Part shown: in pieces, positions 31,685 through 36,830 of the stretch
Position numbering within the stretch: position 1 is the first letter of the stretch
Layout of the letters: the number at the start of each line of letters is the position of its first letter
Assembly (NCBI GenBank): GCA_040143965.1
Contig: JASJQH010006932.1
Span: forward strand, 1 to 36,830
DNA: 36,830 bases
DNA from: Basidiobolus ranarum
Taxonomy: Eukaryota > Basidiobolomycota > Basidiobolomycetes > Basidiobolales
Reading direction: 5' to 3'
Position numbers and translations under genes: made by a program
Notes under the pieces: model-generated
Seen by the model: the letters and a program-made list of their open reading frames with translations, nothing else
The model's database searches: none
What the model was told of the DNA's origin: nothing

Positions 31685-32442
31685 CTTCAGAATGACCTTT
31701 AAAGAGTAGCAGAAATAATTAGTAAATTTGTACCTACTGAAGGCGATTTAAATAGTTCATTCAGCCAACGCACGACTATTTCCGTAGGTAGAGACCACCC
31801 CGGACTGCATTACATTGCTCAACGTCACTTAGTATCATCTCATGAGAAACAACCTTGGAGTATATTTCAATGATTCCATGTGGTATCCTGCTTTTGGGTA
31901 ATTAGTTCAAACCGAAGAGTCTTGGGGTCATCTGGTAGCCTTTTTAATGCACACTTTGAGCCTTGGGATATTACTAACGAGATCCTAAATAGTTGATCCC
32001 TCAGTTTCTTTAGAAATTGGTCAACAATTTTTTGGATAATAGCTCAGTTTTTACCGAATTTAGTATAACGAACTTAGTCTGTGCCTCTAAATGAATCAAA
32101 TTGAATTGCATGATTGAGGCAGTGTTGCAGGTGGTCTCACGGGTGGTCTTACTAGCTGCATATGCTTTAATCAAGCGAAATCCCTAGATATCCCTTGAGC
32201 GTCTCCTGTATGAAGCAACTAGTGCACCTAGCCCAAGGGACGAATCCAAATATTTGGTGTTTACATGAATCAACTCTAACATCAGTGGCCAAAGCTTAAC
32301 TCATAATATTCTGATTTGCTTTTGATTAAATTCACCAATACCCGTTGATAGTGAATAGCAACACGAAAAAAAATGGATTTTTTTTATTTCATGTAAACTG
32401 TTGGTGAACGAGTGACTGGAAACGCGACCCTTAGCAAAAATC
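31685..32442. promoter_or_regulatory. Divergent promoter region receptor C / RPC19
   Basis: 758 bases between divergent start codons. No open frame, repeat or RNA gene of note. A homopolymer-rich stretch (poly-A then poly-T, 32364-32388) lies 55-80 bases upstream of the RPC19 ATG and could act as a nucleosome-excluding element. Confidence 0.4.
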
Positions 32443-33014
32443 ATGTCAGATAACGAGGAAACCGAACAGCATATTCTCCCGGACACTGAAATGATTCAGG
32501 AATCCGAAGGTGAGATGGAAGAAGTAGAAGTTGAAACGGAGGTTGATACTGAGGAGGATAAAGTGGAAATTATCGCCGGTAGTAGTATCGATTTGACTGC
32601 CGCTACGTTTTGTCTCAAGAATGAGGACCACACTTTAGGAAACGCTTTAAGATACGTGATTATGAAGAAGTAAGAAATATTTTTATATCCTTTCTTTGCT
32701 CCTCAATCTTTCTAATACAACTTCTCACTAAACAGTCCTAACGTTGACTATTGTGGTTACACCATACCCCATCCTTCGGAAGCAAAACTTAATTTACGTA
32801 TTCAAACCGCAGGTAAGAGATTTATTTCCGTTGTCCAGACTTTCTCAAAGTTATATCAGTCGATTAACGTATTTATTTAGACGACACCACTGCGGTAGAA
32901 GCTTTACAAGAGGGACTCGATAATCTGACAGATATGTGCCAGCACATTCTCGATACTTTCCAAGGTGAATTTGAGAAAGGAGAATTCACATACGACGAGA
33001 AGCCTAACTGGTAG
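32443..33014 (+). CDS. RPC19: RNA polymerase I and III subunit AC19 (Rpc19)
   Basis: Shared small subunit (alpha-like) of RNA polymerases I and III, pairing with AC40. Three exons (32443-32669, 32736-32812, 32881-33014) encode 145 residues, the normal size. An acidic N-terminus (EEVEVETEVDTEEDKVE) precedes the alpha-like motif FCLKNEDHTLGNALRYVIMK, then NVDYCGYTIPHPSEAKLNLR and a C-terminal helix ALQEGLDNLTDMCQHILDTF. The HTLGNALR and YTIPHPSE motifs are diagnostic for AC19. Confidence 0.96.
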
Positions 33015-33209
33015 ATCATTCACCGGTACCTTAGAGTATTATAAGAATCAATAGAACTTTTACTTCTTGCGCACTTATTACGCGCTTGTATTACATATCT
33101 TTACTGAATTTCTAGTTCATTCCCCTGATGAAAAGCGTAATAAAAGCATTTTCATTTGTATTAAATAAATAGTGTACAGCTCAGTTCATATTTTCACATC
33201 AAATTTTAA

Positions 33210-35033
33210 TTATGAGTCGCTTGATGGGTCGCTCTTAAATACTTGATCGATCACTCCACCACCCAAGCACCAGTCGCCTTGGTAAACGACAACGTACTAG
33301 TAAGAAAAGTTAATATACACCGCCAACTTGGACATAAAAGTGCCACTGCTTACCTGACCAGGCACGACACCACGTTGATCATTATGAAATGAGAAGTGAT
33401 ACTGAGAATCGTTTGCTCTAACTATTTTACAACGCTCTACATTGCGTTTAAGGATTAATCTTTTGGGGAAACAGGAAAGCAAATGATCTGAAAATACCTG
33501 GATCTATACGATATCGAATTTGTGCCTCGGAATCAAATCCATCTCTTGAAATCTCTTTAGGCTCTCCATTAATCCAGAAGAAATCACGAGCAATGAGGGA
33601 GTCGGAAAAGAGCTTAGGGTGATCGCTATATTGCCATGCAAAGTTAGGGTTAGGATTGCAAAGTTAGCAATAAAATTGGAAATTGAGCTGTATTAATCCA
33701 CTACCTTCCTGGACCCACTATGATTCGATTCTTTTCAATATCTTTATCAATCACGAACCACCTTGAAGCATTAAATAATGAGTGAAGAGCAAAAGAACTT
33801 GGTGGGAATGAGTGAGCAAATACCTCTCACTTTGCCCCGACAGTTTGGCGCATTGTCCAATGGTAAGTGAAAATAATCCTTGATGTTTCCCCAGAGGCTT
33901 CCCTTCGGCATTGACAATTACACCGGGATTCTGGGGAATATATTCAGCTATAGATATATACAGATATAGGTTTGTTGCTTCATGTAAGATTCATTGTTAA
34001 CACTACATTCACTTCTGATGCTTGCTTACCAAGAAAATCGGAGAATCGTTTGCGTTTTCCCACAAAACAGATGCCCATGCTCTCCGCTTTATCTTTGGTT
34101 GCTAGATTGGCTTCGTTGGCAATCTCTCTGACTTGAGGTTTGGTCAGCTCACCTAATGGAAACATGGCCTTGGATAATGGTGAAGTGGTAAGCTAAATGA
34201 GTCTCTTTCGAAAGTGACCAACTCAGTTACCTGTCTCAATTTAGATTCGCCAACGTTAGCTAAGTAATAGCTCTGATCCTTATTGCGATCTATTCCACGA
34301 AAAAGTCTTATTTGATCGCCGGCCCTGACAACTCGAGCATAATGCCCTACGAGATATTCAGTAAAGTTATAAAATAAAAAGGGGCAGGTGGCTTGAGTTT
34401 AACCTGTAGCTAGCCATTCGCCAACACCTTCCAAAGCACGCTCCATCAAAGTGCCGAATTTGATTTCTCGATTGCATAATATATCCGGATTAGGTGTCAC
34501 ACCTTTAGCGTAGTCGCTTAATACACGCTCGAATACTTCAGTCCAGTATTCTTTAGTAAAATCCAGCTGGGAATTACAGTTAGCACCGTTTTCCAATACA
34601 GGTGGGGGAAAATGAAAAATATTACTCTTCGACAAGGGATTTTTAACTGTTCACACACGCGTTGTACATCCTTCCAATCTTCTTCACTGGTACATACTCC
34701 TTGCTCATCTGAAGTATCCCAATTACGCATATATACAGCGTCCACGTCAAAACCCTATCAGAATTCACCTTATTTAATTACTGTTTTCGAGATATTTACT
34801 TTTGTTTCTGTCAAGTACCTGTTTTTTTAACAAATATGCAGTTACGCTAGAATCTACACCACCCGACATTGCGACTACCACTATAATTGAAGATCGGAAT
34901 GAATTCTGCGTGTTTTCAAAGGAATTTTGATCGTGTCCTAACCTTTTTCTCCAGGCTTTGGGCCATACCTGTGGATAGAAGACAAGTACCGTCTATGTAT
35001 GAGCTTTTTATATGGCACTCTTCTAAAAAACAT
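33210..35033 (-). CDS. MTU1: Mitochondrial tRNA 2-thiouridylase (MnmA/TRMU family)
   Basis: Adds the 2-thio group to wobble uridine of mitochondrial tRNAs. Eleven exons (35033-34943, 34880-34819, 34754-34626, 34566-34404, 34346-34231, 34192-34030, 33947-33824, 33761-33705, 33625-33498, 33436-33354, 33296-33210) sum to 400 residues. The N-terminus [20 protein letters not shown] is arginine-rich without acidic residues, a typical mitochondrial presequence; this start is chosen because splicing at 34943/34880 joins it to [12 protein letters not shown]. Motifs are the PP-loop SGGVDSS (36-42), [15 protein letters not shown] (catalytic Cys), [17 protein letters not shown] (persulfide Cys), [19 protein letters not shown]. 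The Cys pair needed for thiol transfer is present. The intron at 33497-33437 is the least obvious but fits in phase. Confidence 0.94.
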
Positions 35034-35302
35034 TCAACAAGTTGACAAAGCCAAAAGTCAAAATATTCGCTATGCCACCAATAATTTTTTGAACGAGCTA
35101 ATTTGCAAATACCTGTGACACAACGGAGGTCACGTGAGTACAAGTATTCAAACAGTCCTTGGATTATCAGTTCACTTTTCAATTTCCATTTTTATTTACA
35201 AACAATTCATTGAAGAAGAATAATGATGCTGAGCAAGGGAGCGGCAATTCAATTAGTTCAAATCCTTTGAGACTACTAATATCTATCTCTGTGCTGAAGC
35301 GT

Positions 35303-36150
35303 CTATTCAAAGAAGTCATCTTGTTCAGCTTTTTCGGCTTCTTGACCCTTGGATTTCTTGTGGGATTTGGAGGTTTCAGCTCTATCAAATGTATCATAGC
35401 TTTGTTCGTTTACGTCTGGTAATTCGTTTTTATCCATCATCGAGCGAATCTTCTCTCGAATTTCTTCACGGCGCTTAACCACCTCGGGATCATCTCCATT
35501 TTCTTTAGGGAATAGAGAAATGTATTTATCAAGGCGAGGGTAATGCTATATACATGTAGGGTTAGGGTTGTTTGCTAATGTACTCATACTATGTGAAACT
35601 ATACGCACCAGAATGTAATTGAGGTTAACCTGATGCTCTTTAAGCTCTTTTTCAATGGCCTTACGTTCCTTAGTTTTAAGATCCTCTTCCGATAACTTTT
35701 TCTCACATTGCTTGATCTTACGTGTCACCTTTTGTCGTTCTGTTGTCGTATTAGTATAGTGGCTTTGGAAATTATGTAATTACTATACTTCACATACCAA
35801 AGAATTTGATCATGCGGTACTTAGTAGTAAGCTTCTTCTCCTTTTCAGTGAGTTGCAATTCATCAAGTTGTAATTGAATCGCTTTAAGTTTACGTTCAGC
35901 ATTAACGCGAACATCTGCTCCTAATTTATCCTGATATTTTGAAAGTTAGCGTAACGAACAAACGTGCTTATTGCCTGTTTCCAAACAGATCCTTTAGTCG
36001 CATACTGACCTTTTTCAATAGACGCTGAGTATCTCTAAGCTTCTTTTTCAGCTGTGAGGCACTCTCATTCTCAGGTTTCTTTGGGATGTACTTGAAAGGA
36101 CGCTTATCCGTTTTTCCTTGTTCACCTCTGGAGCTTGGTACTTTTGGCAT
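35303..36150 (-). CDS. EFG1: rRNA-processing protein Efg1
   Basis: Nucleolar factor for 18S rRNA maturation. Four exons (36150-36010, 35930-35798, 35739-35609, 35545-35303) give 215 residues. It is basic and almost wholly coiled coil: SASQLKKKLRDTQRLLKK, NAERKLKAIQLQLDELQLTE, KYRMIKFFERQKVTRKIKQC, then NYILHYPRLDKYISLFPKEN and a charged tail ending AEQDDFFE. The segments KYRMIKFFERQKVTRKIKQ and YPRLDKYISLFP are diagnostic. The start is MPKVPSSRGE; an upstream in-frame Met exists but lacks conservation. It lies 270 bases upstream of MTU1 on the same strand. Confidence 0.92.
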
Positions 36151-36564
36151 GGTAAACAAGATAAAGGCAGACCGTAGAAAAGAAACTATACGATAATGAT
36201 AAAGCAAGCTTGATATTGTAAATAATTTTTTTCTGTCATATAATTGATGGGAAAATAGCTTCTTTTCGCTTCAGCAAATAAAATGTGACTGTGTTGGCAG
36301 TTTTTTTTCACAACATCGATAATTTTATTTGTGATTGATGTATTAACAATACAATGTTCATTTCTGATGTTATGGAAATGTGGCTATAATATAAATATCA
36401 AAATAATACTTGCCAATTTCTAGAAATTTGAAGAAGTCTCTGGGGATATTCAATATAATACTAGTAAAGTTACTATGTCTGTCTAATGGTGTTTGAACAT
36501 TTGCTATGTGAGAGTTTAAGGGTTTAAAAGATAAGCCCTGCTGGTATTAATGTTGCGAATCGGT
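36151..36564. other. Intergenic, collagen-like gene to EFG1
   Basis: 414 bases, AT-rich, containing the EFG1 promoter and the 3' flank of the last gene. No open frame or repeat seen. Confidence 0.45.
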
Positions 36565-36830
36565 TTAAACACAAATAGTGATGACCTGCATGATACTGGG
36601 GATAGGAATGGCTATCGGTTCCTCACAGAAGCTACCATCATCAGCTTGCTGAAGTTTAGGCCCATCGTTGCCTTTTCCATACTTGGGTCTTCTGTATGGG
36701 ATCTCGGCTCTAGCAACTAGACGAGTATGTTCATTACTATCTTCCTGGATTTGTTGGTTGTTGGCGAAGAGTGCTGCATCTTTTCCGTCTTTACCGTCCT
36801 TGCCATCCTTCCCATCTTTACCGTCTTTAC
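36565..36830 (-). CDS. Collagen-like protein, C-terminal part (cut by window edge)
   Basis: An open minus-strand frame runs from the window edge to TAA at 36565. It begins with five Gly-Lys-Asp triplets (GKDGKDGKDGKDGKD), the Gly-X-Y pattern of collagen-like proteins. About 70 residues follow, with LFANNQQIQEDSNEHTRLVA and RRPKYGKGNDGPKLQQADDG, ending in a hydrophobic IPIPSIMQVITICV with one of two cysteines. The triplet codons vary (GGT/GGG/GGC/GGA, AAA/AAG, GAC/GAT), so the repeat is kept at protein level. The gene continues beyond the right edge; the start is not visible. Collagen-like proteins occur in many fungi, often at cell or spore surfaces; function is unknown here. Confidence 0.65.
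   Translation of the reverse strand, partial: KDGKDGKDGKDGKDGKDAALFANNQQIQEDSNEHTRLVARAEIPYRRPKYGKGNDGPKLQQADDGSFCEEPIAIPIPSIMQVITICV

Noticed and set aside
33643-33655. Telomere-like ttagggttag in an MTU1 intron, and a similar run at about 35558-35570 in an EFG1 intron
   Set aside because: On the transcribed strand these are CCTAACCCTAAC runs that serve as CTAAC branch sites just before acceptors. They are too short for an interstitial telomere.
35168-35182. Alternative MTU1 start further upstream
   Set aside because: Frames upstream of 35033 lack a phase-compatible ATG, whereas the exon at 35033-34943 gives a good presequence and joins in phase to the PP-loop exon.

Overview
The window is nuclear DNA of a fungus. 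Most genes are split by many short introns (about 50-75 bases, GT...YAG, often with CTAAC-type branch sites), and the gene set is typical of fungi: a WOPR (Gti1/Pac2) regulator, a secreted tyrosinase, Exo84, the RPL4 chaperone Acl4 and the rRNA factor Efg1. High intron density, retained PPIL3 and GCIP genes and a tandem set of 7TM-RGS receptors point to an early-diverging ('zygomycete'-grade) fungus rather than a yeast or a typical ascomycete. This placement is inference.

Layout. 1-2.4 kb: gene-poor, with small repeats, a palindrome and unidentified decayed coding-like fragments. 2.4-6 kb (+): a secreted tyrosinase and an unrecognised protein ending in a PHD finger. 6.2-6.3 kb: a 35-base tandem repeat. 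6.5-14.1 kb (-): a WOPR transcription factor, a SANT/Myb-like protein and the exocyst subunit EXO84. 14.5-16.9 kb (+): the cyclophilin PPIL3 and a GCIP/CCNDBP1 homologue. 17.3-25.8 kb: a cluster for ribosomes and translation, ACL4 (-), RPL7 (-), DPH7 (+), RPL6 (-) and eIF3e (+). 26-31.7 kb (-): three intronless 7TM-RGS receptor genes. 32.4-36.2 kb: RPC19 (+), the mitochondrial tRNA thiolase MTU1 (-) and EFG1 (-). The right edge cuts a collagen-like gene (-).

Main points of interest. RPL7 intron 2 carries two tandem C/D-box snoRNAs on the gene's own strand. Both have the same antisense element against the CCCGAAAGATGGT region of 25S/28S rRNA, which by the D+5 rule predicts methylation of yeast Gm805. 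Two of the three 7TM-RGS genes are nearly identical over the receptor part but clearly different in the RGS half, which looks like gene conversion. The first intron of eIF3e is GC-AG. The PHD-finger gene has a long N-terminal region I cannot place. The ribosome and translation genes (RPL7, RPL6, RPL4 chaperone, eEF2 diphthamide enzyme, eIF3 subunit, Pol I/III subunit, rRNA factor) are strikingly concentrated here.

Exon coordinates come from reading splice signals and reading phase by eye, with family conservation where I recognise the protein. The exon sums of all fully resolved multi-exon genes are divisible by three. EXO84 was only partly resolved.
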